Below are positions 53,208 through 63,712 of a stretch of 64,000 nt of DNA, piece by piece. Both the position numbers and the translations under genes were made by a program. Numbering within the stretch: position 1 is the first letter of the stretch; each line of letters opens with the position of its first letter. The notes beneath the pieces are model-generated. The model was not told where the DNA came from. It saw only the letters and a program-made list of their open reading frames with translations, and ran no database searches. Source of the DNA: a bacterium (lineage in GTDB: Bacteria; Pseudomonadota; Alphaproteobacteria; Rickettsiales; RI-342); contig WGMV01000020.1 in assembly GCA_016124905.1 (NCBI GenBank), positions 1 to 64,000 of the forward strand. Direction: 5' to 3'.

Positions 53208-54363
53208 GCTTGTAGAGAAGATGGTTCAGCACCGGCAGGCCTTTTGCGGTGGCGCGCAGATGCGTGTCATTGACCATCAGCCCTTCCGCTTCCAGCACCG
53301 CCAGCGCATCCTCGTCGATCACATCTTCCACCATATAGCCGCAACGCGCGGCGAAATGCGCACGGTCGATCCCCTGCTCCAGCCGCAGCCCCATCATCAG
53401 GATCTCCAGCGCGAAATCCTGCATGCTTTCGCTCATGCCGTCCACCACGCCATGCCCTTGCGCATTCACCTGCTCAAGCCATTTTTCGGGCACCTTGAGC
53501 GTCACGCTGGCCATCCGTTTATCTTGCTTCCAGAGAAAGCGCCCGTGCGCCCCGGGGCCAATGCCCACCCAGTCGCCGCCCTGCCAGTAGGTGAGGTTAT
53601 GGCGGCATTCCTGTCCCGGTGCGGCATGGTTGGAAACCTCATACCGCGCCAGCCCCGCCGCCCCGCATAGCTCGTTCGTCACGTCGAACAGCTCGGCCAT
53701 ATTGTCTTCCGGCGGCAAGGCAAAATCACCACGGTTGTAACGCAGGTAAAACGGCGTTTGCGGCTCGATGGTCAATTGATAGGCCGACACATGGTTGCCC
53801 GTATGCCTCAACGCGATGGCCAGCTCCTCGCGCCAGTCCTTCACACTCTGGCCGGGCCGGGCATAAATCAGATCGAACGAAGTACGTGGCACCGCCGCCG
53901 CCACCTTGTCGAACGCCGCCAGCGCCTCCGCCGCGCTATGCTCCCGCCCCAGAAATTTCAGATCTTCGTCCTTTAAGGCCTGCACACCCATCGACACGCG
54001 GTTGACGCCGCAAAAGGCGAATTCCTGCATCTTGGCCGCTTCCACTGAGGTGGGGTTGGCCTCCAGCGTCACTTCCACATCATCCAGCGGCTTCCAGCCG
54101 GATTTCGCCTGCGCCACAATGGCGGCCACCGTCTCCGGCTCCATCAGCGAGGGCGTGCCCCCACCAAAGAAAATGCTGGTCAGCCTGCGATTGGGCAAGC
54201 GCTCCTGCCAGTGCCGCAATTCTGCCAACAGCGCCTGGCGCCACTCATCCTGCTGCACACGCTCGCGCACATGGCTGTTGAAATCACAATAGGGGCACTT
54301 GGCCTTGCAGAAGGGCCAATGCACATAAAGCGCGATGCCATCGGCGGGTTGATGCCAGTTCAC
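53194..54363 (-). CDS. hemW: Heme chaperone HemW (radical SAM)
   Basis: This 389-residue protein has the radical SAM cluster motif CKAKCPYC (Cys19, Cys23, Cys26) in YVHWPFCKAKCPYCDFNSH. The family motif FFGGGTPSLMEPETVAAIV and the substrate-region VSAYQLTIEPQTPFY are also present. The C-terminal HemN domain is complete. The extra cysteine of true coproporphyrinogen dehydrogenase HemN is absent, so a heme-delivery role is expected. It starts within one base of the polyprenyl synthase stop. Confidence 0.94.
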   Translation of the reverse strand: MNWHQPADGIALYVHWPFCKAKCPYCDFNSHVRERVQQDEWRQALLAELRHWQERLPNRRLTSIFFGGGTPSLMEPETVAAIVAQAKSGWKPLDDVEVTLEANPTSVEAAKMQEFAFCGVNRVSMGVQALKDEDLKFLGREHSAAEALAAFDKVAAAVPRTSFDLIYARPGQSVKDWREELAIALRHTGNHVSAYQLTIEPQTPFYLRYNRGDFALPPEDNMAELFDVTNELCGAAGLARYEVSNHAAPGQECRHNLTYWQGGDWVGIGPGAHGRFLWKQDKRMASVTLKVPEKWLEQVNAQGHGVVDGMSESMQDFALEILMMGLRLEQGIDRAHFAARCGYMVEDVIDEDALAVLEAEGLMVNDTHLRATAKGLPVLNHLLYKLISA

Positions 54364-55355
54364 TAGGCGATCCGTTCCACGCAGGCATCCGCCACCGCGC
54401 CCAGCAACGCCTGCAGGGGCTCCATCCCCCCGGCGGGCGTAATGGACAGGATGGCCTTCCTGGCCTCGACGGCCTTGGCGAGCGCGGCCTGTTTCACCGC
54501 GTCCAGCGCGCCGGTTTGATGAAGGATGCCCTGCATTTTCCCGAGGCTGGCCTCATCGGGCATCACATCGCCGGAGAATGCCTGCTGAATCCAGCTGCGT
54601 TCCTCCTGGCCTGACTTTTTATAGGCAAACAACACGGGCAGCGTCACCTTGCCTTCGCGAAAGTCGTCCCCCGCATCTTTGCCCATCGCCGCGCCGGTGG
54701 AGGCATAATCCATCCAGTCGTCGGTCAGTTGAAATGCCGTGCCGAGCATCTGCCCATAGGTATAAAGCCGGGTGATGAAATCCTTGTCCTTCCCGGCGAC
54801 GATGCCTCCCACCTCGCAGGCGGCGGCAAACAGCGCGGAGGTTTTGGCCTCCACTACCCGGTAATAATCCGCCTCGGTGATCTGCAGGCTGTACATGGAT
54901 TCCAGCTGCATCACCTCCCCTTCGGAAATAATGGCCGATGCATCGGAAAGCGCGCGGATGGCCTCGATGGAGCCGGCTTCCACCATGCATTGAAAGGCTT
55001 TGGAGAACAGAAAATCCCCCACCAGCACGGCCGCCTTGTTGCCCCAGATGGCATGGGCCGTGGTCTTTCCCCGTCGGCTCTGGCTCTCATCCACCACATC
55101 ATCATGCAGCAGGCTGGCAGTATGGATGAATTCCACCGCCGCCGCCAGCGGCACATCCCCCTGCCCATGGTAGCCGCCAAGGCTGGCGCAGGCCAGCGTC
55201 AGCATCGGCCGCAGCCGTTTGCCACCCGCCGCCCCGATATGCGAGGCAATGGCCGGAATCAGCTCCGCATGTCGCCCCGCCGCATGGGTGATGCGGTCAT
55301 TCACCGCCTCCATGCGGCTGGCGCAAAAGCTCTGTAGTTGGGTAACGGCGTTCAC
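54363..55355 (-). CDS. ispB: Long-chain polyprenyl diphosphate synthase
   Basis: This 330-residue trans-isoprenyl synthase has the first Asp-rich motif DDVVD at 85-89 (LLHDDVVDESQSRRG) preceded by GGKRLRPML, and the second in QLTDDWMDYAST. It extends farnesyl diphosphate with isopentenyl diphosphate to the side chain of ubiquinone; chain length cannot be set from sequence with certainty. Its stop touches the hemW start, so they may be co-transcribed. Confidence 0.92.
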   Translation of the reverse strand: MNAVTQLQSFCASRMEAVNDRITHAAGRHAELIPAIASHIGAAGGKRLRPMLTLACASLGGYHGQGDVPLAAAVEFIHTASLLHDDVVDESQSRRGKTTAHAIWGNKAAVLVGDFLFSKAFQCMVEAGSIEAIRALSDASAIISEGEVMQLESMYSLQITEADYYRVVEAKTSALFAAACEVGGIVAGKDKDFITRLYTYGQMLGTAFQLTDDWMDYASTGAAMGKDAGDDFREGKVTLPVLFAYKKSGQEERSWIQQAFSGDVMPDEASLGKMQGILHQTGALDAVKQAALAKAVEARKAILSITPAGGMEPLQALLGAVADACVERIA

Positions 55356-55420
55356 GAATGGCCCGTATCGGTTGCTTCAGCGGCAACCTATAGCGGGCAA
55401 GCCATGCTTAGGGCAATAGC

Positions 55421-58400
55421 CTAACGGACATACATCACCATGTTGCAATTGGCCTGGCCGCCATTGCACCATACACCACTCACGCCATTCCCGGTGATCC
55501 AGGTATTGTAAGTGGCGTTCAATTGGCGCGTCAGGAAGTAACAGGCATTGCTGTTACAATCACTTAAGCCGGTCCATTCCGTGTGTGTAAAGGGATTTCC
55601 AGCCGCACCTGCCCAGGCCATGCTCGTGTAGGATACACCGCAGGCAGGCGACGGTGCACGGGTGGTGGCCGTCATGGCGGCAAACTCGCAACTGGACGAC
55701 ATATAACGAACGTTATTATAAAGCCCGGTAGAACGCAGCATATACCCCTCGGTCAACAGGCTGTTGATGGTATTGTCATCGAATTTAAAGGTCTGGGACA
55801 CGGTGGTCGCACCGGCGGTGTTGAAGGCAGCCGTGGTCGAAAGGCTGGTTTTATTCTGGCCGCCAATGCCAACCCACACCACGGTCCAGCCACCACCGCT
55901 GGTCGTCATGTCACAATACACACTGAAAGGAGCGTTGCCACCAGGACCATCAGGATCAATGGTATAAGTACCGCTGGTGGTATTGCCCGCCGCCCTTGCC
56001 GCCTTACAGCTGCTGTAATTCGTAGCGGCCTGCCAGCCGGATCCATAAGGGCTGCACGGCGTGGCCACCCAGTTGGTCGGCGCCTGATAAATCACCAGCT
56101 TGGTCGGGCTGCCCGTGATGCTCTGCACCCCGGCCATATGCGATGCAACCGGCCCCAGTGCCGTATAGTAATAACTGTCGCGCCACCATTTACCAGCCAG
56201 ATAGCTCTCAATCACATCGCGCGATGAATTGGGAATGGCCGTGCCGTAAATGATCATTTCCGCAATCGAGCCCTCGTACTTCGCCGCCCCCGCCCAGCTG
56301 ATGTAACACTGCCCCAGAGACAACGGCGCATTGCCAAAGCTCGGGGCCTGGTCGGGTCCCCCCAGTGAAGTGGCCATCGCCGCACCGTTAAGCCTTGAGG
56401 TCAACGTGGTTCCCACGTTACCTGCGGCCTTTACGTTGCTGTGAATATAATATTCCGCCGGAAGCGCACCTGACACCGGACTTGTAATCCCGCTGCCGGC
56501 GACATTTCCTGCAAAATAAAGATAGGTGGTACCATTATTATAGATATGCGGTATCCAGGTACATGCCACACCGGCGGTACATGCTGCGCCGTTATAAAAG
56601 CCATAGACGCAAGGATAGCGGCAACCCGCGCCACCCGCAGTGGTACAACTGCTACTGGTAAATTCACTCTTCGTCACCACAAAGTCGCTAACCGCCATAT
56701 TGCCGCTAAGGCCAAGATTGGTTGCCCCATCAAGATTATGGGTGCGGAAGAAGGTCACCACCGGCCTACCATTTACCGCGGCATCTGAGAAAATCGGTCG
56801 TGCCGTGCCGGAACCGTTCACCGTGTAGCCATTCCGCCCGACCCAGCTGGAAATCTGGGCCCCCGATACTTTAGTGCTGGTGCCCGAATTTGCATCAAGC
56901 CACGCCAACACCGTGCCGAACCAGGCGGCGCTGAAATCTTCCTGCGGCAGAGCATAGACATTGATATCCGCGCTGGCGGAACCAAAGGCGTTCATCGCCG
57001 CGAACCTCAACGTGCGGTAACTGCACGAAAGCGGCATTTCACGGTTGCGGAAGCTCACATGCCGAAGCGCGTTCTGCCACTGGGCGTTGGTGGCCGTACC
57101 GCCGGCGCTGAGAAGGTTCAGCACCCCTGTGCCGGCATTATACGTACCCGTGATATTGCCATAGGCCGTGGCATCGTTATTGACGAATTGCAGAAAATCA
57201 TTGGCAGAATCATATGCCCCCTGGAAGGTCACACTGATACTGTTGGTATTCGTCATGTTGGTAATCGTGACCCCATCATCCACATAGGTAGGCACGCTAC
57301 CGGTCGTCCAGGTGGTATACGCCATATCAGGGAAGCTGAAATTAATGCTCGGCGCGCCGGGAACGCATGGGTTGATCACCGCCCCCCATGAGCCGTCCGT
57401 GTTGCAGGCACGTGTGGGCAGGCTGCCATTGGCGGCATAGCCCGATGCGCAGCTAGAGGCGGTAGCCGTCACGCCCGGGTTCGTATCCGGCCAATTGGCG
57501 TTACCCACATTGCTTTGCGCGATGCATCGCGCGGCCGCGCAGTTCAGGGTGCTGGTCACCCAGGTTGCCGTGTTGCCCGTGGCGGTGCAGATTTCCATCA
57601 CATCACCCACCTGGTGATTCGGGCAGGGCGTATCCGCCTTGCGGGACTGGCCGACCTGATAATCGCCGCATTTCAGCATCACGCATTTATTGGAAGTCGT
57701 CACCCATAGGTTGGAGCCGCTTACCAGGCGGCATTCCTGGCTGATGGCATCGGCGTGGTTATCCGGCCCACTCATGCCCGTGGGGCAATTGATCTTGCGG
57801 GTGGCGCCCACGGTAGTGCAGGCAGTGCCATTGGGCTGACAATTGTTGCTGTAGGTCGACGCCCAGGTGCCGTTGGCGGTACAGGTTTCCGACGTATTGC
57901 CTGTAAAACCAGAGGGGCATGTGCCTGTGCGATGGCTGCCCACCGCCTGCCCGCCTGCGCAGGCGATGTTCACGCAGTTATTGCTGGATACGTCCCAGCT
58001 GGTGCCGTTACAGGTTTCATATACCGCGCCCGTCTGGTTGATGGGGCAGGCTTTCACACGCTGCAGGCCTGCTGTGGTGCAGGCATCGCCGCTGGCGGGG
58101 TTACAGGTGGAGTTTTGCGTCAGCCACTCACCGCCTTCATCGCAGATCTGCGTCACGCTGCCGGATCCGTAATTGGCCGGGCATGCGACCTGGCGTGTCT
58201 GGGCGAAAGATCCACCCGGGCAATTCACGCTGCGGCAGGTGTGGCCGCTCAGTTCCCACGCGCCGTTTTCATTGCAGGTTTCGATATAATCACCCACCAG
58301 GCCGGTGCGCGTGCCCGATGCATTCACCTCGCAACTACGCGCGGAGGATTTGCGCGTATCGCCCACAATACCGCAGGCCACGCTTCGGGCCTGCTGCACC

Positions 58401-59161
58401 TGGGCGGATTTATTTTCGGTCGCATACACCAGCGCGCAATCCTGCGTGTCGGTGGTGGCAGTGTAACTGCAGGTGCTGAGCCCCCATGCCCCGCCGGAAT
58501 AAACAAGCCCCGGCTGGGCGCGGATAGCGCCGGAGGTCGGGTTGCCGTCGTCATAACGCGTGTCGATGTCCTTCGCTTCCTTGCCCGAAAGCACGGGATA
58601 GGCTTTCACCGCGGCAAAGCTGGTGGGCGAATAAAGAGCATTGAGCTGGGTATCTGTAATGGCGGGCGCGCCGCTTGGCATTACACCGCTTAGGGCGAGA
58701 AACACGCCGATATTGTCACTTTCACCGGCAACAAAGCCGCTATTATCCTTAGAGCCCGCCATTACCGTTTCCGTCGGGGTAAGGCTGCGCGGCGTGAATT
58801 CCTTTTTTAGCAGACCGGAAGCGCTTAAATGCTGCCAGAAAAGCAGATCCTCACGGTTACCGGTGGTGGATTCGATTTTGCCGTTACCATTGCCCCCCGC
58901 CGGGCTGCCTGGCAAAAGGGTTGACGCATTCAACAAATCGCCCGGCAATCCATGGTAGGTTTTCTGAAACTGGGCCACAGCTTCGGCCACGCCTTTGGCG
59001 TCGCTCACAATACCGGAAAGCTTGGAGCGCTCCACCATGCTGGCGCCCTGAAACACCCCGGCAATGATGAGCCCCACCACCACCAGAACGAGTGACAATT
59101 CCAATAAATTAAAGCCCGATTCCCGATTATTTTTCTTGTTACAGGCTGCATTCCATTGCAT
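55421..59161 (-). CDS. Giant modular protein with type IV prepilin N-terminus, Cys-rich, lectin-like and fibrinogen-like domains
   Basis: The product has 1246 residues from ATG 59161 (AAGGGG upstream). A prepilin signal [25 protein letters not shown] is perfect: Gly16 before the cut and Glu at +5, then a long hydrophobic helix. About 40-250 is pilin-like. About 260-600 holds roughly six Cys-rich modules of the form C..C..GxW..C ([33 protein letters not shown]), similar to Sushi-type repeats. About 600-740 is beta-rich. About 745-975 resembles a LamG/concanavalin-like domain (LAWLDANSG to AEMIIYG). About 1040-1246 looks like a fibrinogen-type C-terminal domain ([18 protein letters not shown]). 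It is most likely a pilus-tip or pseudopilus adhesin (inference). Confidence 0.88.
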   Translation of the reverse strand: MQWNAACNKKNNRESGFNLLELSLVLVVVGLIIAGVFQGASMVERSKLSGIVSDAKGVAEAVAQFQKTYHGLPGDLLNASTLLPGSPAGGNGNGKIESTTGNREDLLFWQHLSASGLLKKEFTPRSLTPTETVMAGSKDNSGFVAGESDNIGVFLALSGVMPSGAPAITDTQLNALYSPTSFAAVKAYPVLSGKEAKDIDTRYDDGNPTSGAIRAQPGLVYSGGAWGLSTCSYTATTDTQDCALVYATENKSAQVQQARSVACGIVGDTRKSSARSCEVNASGTRTGLVGDYIETCNENGAWELSGHTCRSVNCPGGSFAQTRQVACPANYGSGSVTQICDEGGEWLTQNSTCNPASGDACTTAGLQRVKACPINQTGAVYETCNGTSWDVSSNNCVNIACAGGQAVGSHRTGTCPSGFTGNTSETCTANGTWASTYSNNCQPNGTACTTVGATRKINCPTGMSGPDNHADAISQECRLVSGSNLWVTTSNKCVMLKCGDYQVGQSRKADTPCPNHQVGDVMEICTATGNTATWVTSTLNCAAARCIAQSNVGNANWPDTNPGVTATASSCASGYAANGSLPTRACNTDGSWGAVINPCVPGAPSINFSFPDMAYTTWTTGSVPTYVDDGVTITNMTNTNSISVTFQGAYDSANDFLQFVNNDATAYGNITGTYNAGTGVLNLLSAGGTATNAQWQNALRHVSFRNREMPLSCSYRTLRFAAMNAFGSASADINVYALPQEDFSAAWFGTVLAWLDANSGTSTKVSGAQISSWVGRNGYTVNGSGTARPIFSDAAVNGRPVVTFFRTHNLDGATNLGLSGNMAVSDFVVTKSEFTSSSCTTAGGAGCRYPCVYGFYNGAACTAGVACTWIPHIYNNGTTYLYFAGNVAGSGITSPVSGALPAEYYIHSNVKAAGNVGTTLTSRLNGAAMATSLGGPDQAPSFGNAPLSLGQCYISWAGAAKYEGSIAEMIIYGTAIPNSSRDVIESYLAGKWWRDSYYYTALGPVASHMAGVQSITGSPTKLVIYQAPTNWVATPCSPYGSGWQAATNYSSCKAARAAGNTTSGTYTIDPDGPGGNAPFSVYCDMTTSGGGWTVVWVGIGGQNKTSLSTTAAFNTAGATTVSQTFKFDDNTINSLLTEGYMLRSTGLYNNVRYMSSSCEFAAMTATTRAPSPACGVSYTSMAWAGAAGNPFTHTEWTGLSDCNSNACYFLTRQLNATYNTWITGNGVSGVWCNGGQANCNMVMYVR

Positions 59162-59295
59162 GCGTTTGCCCCTTGCCCACAGCACCTCATCCTTCAGCTT
59201 GGCACGCAACACTTGATAAAATGTTAACAAAATATGACAAATGCGACCTAATGACAGGAAGAACAAGTAGATAAGAGCAATTTTATCGCCCTCGC

Positions 59296-59324
59296 TTGCA
59301 TTTTCGGGGCAGCCTCGCCATTAT
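59296..59324 (+). promoter_or_regulatory. Candidate greA promoter
   Basis: TTGCAT at 59296-59301 and CATTAT at 59319-59324 are separated by 17 bases, 37 bases before the greA ATG. They match sigma-70 type elements only in part, so this is tentative. Confidence 0.3.
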
Positions 59325-59361
59325 GCGCAGAAATTCCGCCCCCTACATTAACAGGATAAAG

Positions 59362-59838
59362 ATGGAAAAATTCCCGATTACTTCCAAGGGCTATGCCCTT
59401 CTGGAAGAGGAAATCAAGACCCTCAAGACCGTCGAGCGCCCCAATGTCATCAAGGCGATCGCCGAAGCGCGCGCCCATGGCGACCTGAGCGAAAACGCCG
59501 AGTACGCCGCCGCGCGAGAAAAACAAAGCTTCATCGAAGGCCGTATCATAGAGCTGGAAGACAAGGTCGCCCGTGCCGAGATCATCGACGTGGCCACCCT
59601 TTCGGGCAGCAGGGTCATGTTCGGCGCCACCGTTCATCTGGTGGACGAAGAAACCGAAGACGAGGTGCTCTACCAGATCGTCGGGGAATACGAGGCTGAC
59701 CTTGAGAACGGCAAAATCTCCGTCACGGCCCCCATCGCCCGCGCCCTTATTGGCAAGACGGAAGGCGACACGGCGGAAGTCCACACCCCGCGCGGCCTCC
59801 GTTATTACGAAATTCTGGCGGTCAAATACGTCGCCTAA
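59362..59838 (+). CDS. greA: Transcription elongation factor GreA
   Basis: The protein has 158 residues from ATG 59362 (AGGA upstream; homologues start MEKFPIT). The N-terminal coiled coil (GYALLEEEIKTLKTVERPNVIKAIAEARAHGDLSENAEYAAAREKQSFIEGRIIELE) carries the tip acidic residues (DLSENAEY), and the C-terminal FKBP-like domain is complete. It stimulates transcript cleavage in backtracked RNA polymerase. It is followed 15 bases later by the ELM1-like gene. Confidence 0.97.
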   Translation: MEKFPITSKGYALLEEEIKTLKTVERPNVIKAIAEARAHGDLSENAEYAAAREKQSFIEGRIIELEDKVARAEIIDVATLSGSRVMFGATVHLVDEETEDEVLYQIVGEYEADLENGKISVTAPIARALIGKTEGDTAEVHTPRGLRYYEILAVKYVA

Positions 59839-59853
59839 CCACAAGGATACACG

Positions 59854-60849
59854 GTGCCGGCATCCGCAACGGTCATCTGGGCACTGACGGACAGCCGCCC
59901 TGGCAACAACAGCCAGTCCACCGGGCTGGCCGCCGCCCTGACCGATGCATCCGACCGTATCGAGGCCTGGCGCGAGGTACCGCTTGATTATCGCTGGCCG
60001 GTCAGGCTGCCTTCCTGCCTGTTGCCTGCTACCATGCCCGTTGCCAGACTTCCAAACGGCACACCGGATATCATCATTGCCGCCGGTCGCCGCGCGGGCT
60101 TGGCAGCGCGCCATTTCAAACAACGGCTGGGCGGCAGGGTGAAACTGATTCAACTGATGGACCCCGGCGCGCATCGGCAGGATTTCGATCTGCTCATCCT
60201 CCCCACACACGACACCCACGCCGCAGGGCTTGCCGCCAAACACGCCAACATCCTTTTGTGCCGCGGCGCACTGCACCGCCTTACGCCGCAGCGAATCGAA
60301 CAGGAAGCACGCACCCGCAAGCCGGATGTCAAAGCCTACAAAGCCCCTTTCATCGCGGTCGTCATCGGTGGCAGCACACGCTATGGCGAATTTACGGAAG
60401 CCGATGCAGCCAGGCTGGCGCGTCGGCTCAACGCCCTGGCGGAAGACCGCCACGCCACCCTGCTCATCACCACCAGCCGCCGCACCGGCCAGGCCGCGAC
60501 CGACAGCCTCCTCGCCGGGCTGACCGTTCCGCATCATTACTGGCTCTGGCATGCCGACATGACGCGCGAGACCAACCCCTATCCCGGCATGCTCGGCCTG
60601 GCAGACGAGATCGTCGTGACGGGCGAATCCATGTCCATGCTGTCGGAGGCCTGCCTTACCGGAAAACCGGTTTGGATTGCCGATATCGGCCCGGCCATCG
60701 CCCCCAAGCATCACCGCCTGCATCTGGAACTGATGGAGCATGACCATGCCATGATGCTGGAAACGCCCCCTCCCCTGGCATTCAACGCCGCCCCGCTGGA
60801 CGAAATGGGCCGCATCACCGGCCTCATCCAGCAGCGTATGGGACTTTAG
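59854..60849 (+). CDS. ELM1/GtrOC1-family putative glycosyltransferase-like protein
   Basis: This 331-residue protein starts at GTG. It has the pattern of the ELM1 (DUF1022) family: IWALTDSRPGNNSQSTGLAAAL, PDIIIAAGRRAGLAARHFK, VKLIQLMDPG, AVVIGGSTRYGEFTEADAARLARRL, LLITTSRRTG and DEIVVTGESMSMLSEACLTGKPVWI. The C-terminal block resembles GT-B glycosyltransferases. Plant ELM1 acts in mitochondrial fission; bacterial function is unknown. It is cytoplasmic by prediction. Confidence 0.88.
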   Translation: MPASATVIWALTDSRPGNNSQSTGLAAALTDASDRIEAWREVPLDYRWPVRLPSCLLPATMPVARLPNGTPDIIIAAGRRAGLAARHFKQRLGGRVKLIQLMDPGAHRQDFDLLILPTHDTHAAGLAAKHANILLCRGALHRLTPQRIEQEARTRKPDVKAYKAPFIAVVIGGSTRYGEFTEADAARLARRLNALAEDRHATLLITTSRRTGQAATDSLLAGLTVPHHYWLWHADMTRETNPYPGMLGLADEIVVTGESMSMLSEACLTGKPVWIADIGPAIAPKHHRLHLELMEHDHAMMLETPPPLAFNAAPLDEMGRITGLIQQRMGL

Positions 60850-60958
60850 AACCCCTAAAATCAGTTGCAGCCGGGACGTTAGAGGTTTAACACAAATCTC
60901 TGGCTTTCAGAGCCTTCTAAATACCCCCTCCCCAAGACAAAGCAAAAGGAGTTCCCCC

Positions 60959-61561
60959 ATGGCCGTACTTGTTGGCAAAACCGCCCCCGATTTCACCGCC
61001 GCCGCCGTGATGCCCGACAACAGCATCGAGCAGAAATTCAACCTGAAATCCTACATCAAGGGCAAAATCGGCGTGCTCTTCTTCTACCCGCTGGATTTTA
61101 CCTTTGTCTGCCCGTCCGAGATCATTGCGTTCGACAACCGCCTGGCCGAATTCAAGCAGCGCAAAGCTGAAGTCATCGCCGTTTCGGTGGATTCCCACTT
61201 CACCCACCTGGCCTGGAAAAATACCCCGGTGGACAAAGGCGGCATCGGCAATGTGCAATTCCCGATGGTGGCCGACCTGACCAAACAGATCGCCCGCGAT
61301 TACGACGTGCTTACCAACGAATCCGTCGCCTTCCGTGGTACGTTCCTGATCGACGGTGATTTCAAGGTGCGCCATCAGCTGGTGAACGACCTGCCGCTCG
61401 GCCGCAACGTGGACGAAGCCATCCGCATGGTGGATGCCCTCCAGTTCCACGAGCAGCATGGCGAAGTTTGCCCCGCCGGCTGGAACAAAGGCCAGAAAGG
61501 CATGAAGCCGACTGCCGAAGGCGTGGCCAGCTACCTCGCCGAAAAAGCGAAGGCTCTCTAA
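60959..61561 (+). CDS. Typical 2-Cys peroxiredoxin (AhpC/TSA family)
   Basis: This 200-residue protein has peroxidatic Cys51 in YPLDFTFVCPSEI and resolving Cys171 in HGEVCPAGW. It detoxifies hydrogen peroxide and organic peroxides. The YF-type C-terminal helix of sensitive peroxiredoxins is not present (it ends EKAKAL). AAGGAG lies upstream of the ATG. The gene is followed by a terminator and then trxB, whose product could reduce it through thioredoxin. Confidence 0.95.
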   Translation: MAVLVGKTAPDFTAAAVMPDNSIEQKFNLKSYIKGKIGVLFFYPLDFTFVCPSEIIAFDNRLAEFKQRKAEVIAVSVDSHFTHLAWKNTPVDKGGIGNVQFPMVADLTKQIARDYDVLTNESVAFRGTFLIDGDFKVRHQLVNDLPLGRNVDEAIRMVDALQFHEQHGEVCPAGWNKGQKGMKPTAEGVASYLAEKAKAL

Positions 61562-61576
61562 TCCATTCGCTACTTG

Positions 61577-61608
61577 TAGGGCGGCTTCTGCCGCCCTATT
61601 TGTCTTTT
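61577..61608 (+). terminator. Rho-independent terminator after the peroxiredoxin gene
   Basis: A 9 bp stem (TAGGGCGGC at 61577-61585 with GCCGCCCTA at 61590-61598, loop TTCT) is followed by TTTGTCTTTT. It begins 16 bases after the stop. Confidence 0.9.
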
Positions 61609-61630
61609 ACAAGATGACACAGGAATCACC

Positions 61631-62578
61631 ATGCCCACCACGCACAAAACCCAGCTTCTCGTCCTTGGTTCCGGCCCGGCAGGCCTGACGGCCGCCATCT
61701 ATTCCGCCCGCGCCGGACGCAAGCCGATGCTGGTGCGGGGCATGCAGCCCGGTGGGCAGCTCACCATCACCACCGATGTGGAAAACTATCCCGGCTTCGC
61801 CGAACCCATCATGGGCCCATGGCTGATGGAACAGATGGAAAAACAGGCCGAACATGTGGGCACCACCCTGGTATATGACCACATCCAAAGCGTGGACCTG
61901 AGCAAACGCCCCTTCACCTGCCTTGGCGAATCCGGCGATACCTACCTGGCCGATACACTGGTGATTGCCACCGGCGCCAGCGCCAAATGGCTCGGTATAC
62001 CGAGCGAGCAGGCCTATTCCGGCTTCGGCGTTTCCGCCTGCGCCACCTGCGACGGCCCTTTCTTTAAGAACCAGAAGGTCTTCGTCGTCGGCGGCGGCAA
62101 CAGCGCCGTGGAAGAAGCCCTCTATCTTTCCAACATCGCCGCCCATGTCACGGTCATTCACCGCCGTGATACCTTTCGCGCCGAGAAAATCCTGCAGGAA
62201 CGCCTGCTGGCCAAGCCGAACGTCACCGTGATGTGGGACAGCGCGCTGGAAGAGATTACCGGTGAGCAGAATCCCAACCGCGTCACCGGCGTGCGCATCA
62301 AAAACGTCAAGACCAATGCCGTGACCGATCACGCGGCAGACGGCGTCTTCGTCGCCATCGGCCACAGCCCCAATACGGAGCTCTTCAAAGGTCAGCTGGA
62401 AATGGACGAGACCGGCTATTTAAAAACCGCGCCCGACAGTACCAAAACCACCATCGAAGGCGTTTATGCCGCAGGCGACGTGCAGGACAGCGTCTACCGC
62501 CAGGCCGTCACCGCCGCCGGCACCGGCTGCATGGCAGCGCTGGAAGCCGAGCGTTTCCTGAACGAACACGCGGCTTAA
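61631..62578 (+). CDS. trxB: Thioredoxin reductase
   Basis: This 315-residue flavoprotein has the FAD-binding loop VLGSGPAGLTAAIYSARAG, the redox pair Cys137/Cys140 in SACATCDGPFF, the NADPH-binding loop VVGGGNSAVEEALYL and the C-terminal GVYAAGDVQDSVYRQAVTAAGTGCMAALEAE. It reduces thioredoxin with NADPH. AGGA is upstream. It is placed just after the peroxiredoxin, a functional pairing. Confidence 0.96.
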   Translation: MPTTHKTQLLVLGSGPAGLTAAIYSARAGRKPMLVRGMQPGGQLTITTDVENYPGFAEPIMGPWLMEQMEKQAEHVGTTLVYDHIQSVDLSKRPFTCLGESGDTYLADTLVIATGASAKWLGIPSEQAYSGFGVSACATCDGPFFKNQKVFVVGGGNSAVEEALYLSNIAAHVTVIHRRDTFRAEKILQERLLAKPNVTVMWDSALEEITGEQNPNRVTGVRIKNVKTNAVTDHAADGVFVAIGHSPNTELFKGQLEMDETGYLKTAPDSTKTTIEGVYAAGDVQDSVYRQAVTAAGTGCMAALEAERFLNEHAA

Positions 62579-62590
62579 ACACCCGGCAAG

Positions 62591-62609
62591 CCATGCCATT
62601 TAGGCATGG
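62591..62609. other. Short hairpin after trxB
   Basis: CCATGCC and GGCATGG form a 7 bp stem with loop ATTTA, 13 bases after the trxB stop. The following AAATTAGCTTT has only a weak T-run, so a terminator role is possible but not clear. Confidence 0.35.
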
Positions 62610-62702
62610 AAATTAGCTTTACAATGCATAATTAGCGTATTACATGGCACCCATAATGCGGCATTGGAGATATTCTAATGCCCCTATTGCATAGGTAAGG
62701 TC

Positions 62703-63623
62703 ATGGATTGGGACAGGTTGAAGGTCTTTTATGCCGTTGCGCAATCGGGCAGCTTCACCAAGGCGGGTGACAAGCTCGGCCTCAGCCAGTCCGCCATCAG
62801 CCGTCAGGTCAGCAAACTGGAAGACGGCCTGAGCGTTTCCCTTTTCCACCGCCACGCCCGCGGCCTCATCCTCACCGAACAGGGCGACATCCTGTACCAG
62901 ACGGTGAAAGACATATTCACCAAGCTCGCCACCGCTGAAAACGCCATTACCGAAAGCAAGGACCGTCCAAAGGGGCCGCTACGCGTCACGGTCACCTCCT
63001 CGCTCTGCGCGGCATGGATCTCCCCCATGATGCCCGAATTTATCGACATGTATCCCGAAATCCAGGTTACCCTGCTGATGGAAGAAGGCGAACTGGACCT
63101 CGCCATGCGTGAGGCCGATGTCGCCATCCGCATGTTTCAGCCCAAACAGCCGGACGTGGTCCACCGTCACCTGATGAAATTCGAAAACGGCGTTTACGCC
63201 TCAACGGACTACCTCAAGCGCAATGGCGTGCCTTCCAAACCGGAAGACCTGGACAGCCATAAGATCATCGGGTTCGGCGAAGGCCAGCGCACCCCGTATG
63301 ACAATGTGAACTGGGTGCTGAACGCCGGTGCCAAGCCCGGCCTGGATCGCAAACCCGCCATGAAGGTGAATAACCTGGTCACCCTTGGCCAGGCATGCGA
63401 GGCAGGCTTAGGCATTGCCGGCCTCCCCGGCTACATGGTGCAGCATTCACCCAAGCTCACCCGCATTCTGGACGAGCTTAAAGGCCCCCCCGTGGACGTC
63501 TACCTCGTTTACCCCGCCGAGCTCCGCCATTCCAAGCGCCTGCGCGTCTTCCGCGATTTCATGGTGCGCAAAGCCCTTGAACACAACAAACAAGCCGACG
63601 CAAAACTGGCCACCGCCGTCTGA
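62703..63623 (+). CDS. LysR-family transcriptional regulator
   Basis: This 306-residue protein has an N-terminal winged helix-turn-helix (MDWDRLKVFYAVAQSGSFTKAGDKLGLSQSAISRQVSKLEDGLSVSLFHRHARGLILTEQG) and a periplasmic-binding-like effector domain (about 90-295, LRVTVTSSLCAAWISPMMPEFIDMYPEIQV). It is close in type to the LysR group near trxB in many alphaproteobacteria. The upstream 62579-62702 probably holds its own operator. Effector is unknown. Confidence 0.93.
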   Translation: MDWDRLKVFYAVAQSGSFTKAGDKLGLSQSAISRQVSKLEDGLSVSLFHRHARGLILTEQGDILYQTVKDIFTKLATAENAITESKDRPKGPLRVTVTSSLCAAWISPMMPEFIDMYPEIQVTLLMEEGELDLAMREADVAIRMFQPKQPDVVHRHLMKFENGVYASTDYLKRNGVPSKPEDLDSHKIIGFGEGQRTPYDNVNWVLNAGAKPGLDRKPAMKVNNLVTLGQACEAGLGIAGLPGYMVQHSPKLTRILDELKGPPVDVYLVYPAELRHSKRLRVFRDFMVRKALEHNKQADAKLATAV

Positions 63624-63712
63624 TTTCCTTTATTTCCTCAATTGACGTCGCGGTTTTGCTGTTGTAACTAACCTCCCTCACCGCATTGCGGTCAGAGCAC
63701 AAACAGGCCTAT

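Noticed and set aside
59248-60747. A 499-codon minus-strand frame over greA and the ELM1-like gene
   Set aside because: It covers two conserved plus-strand genes and has no family likeness or ribosome site.
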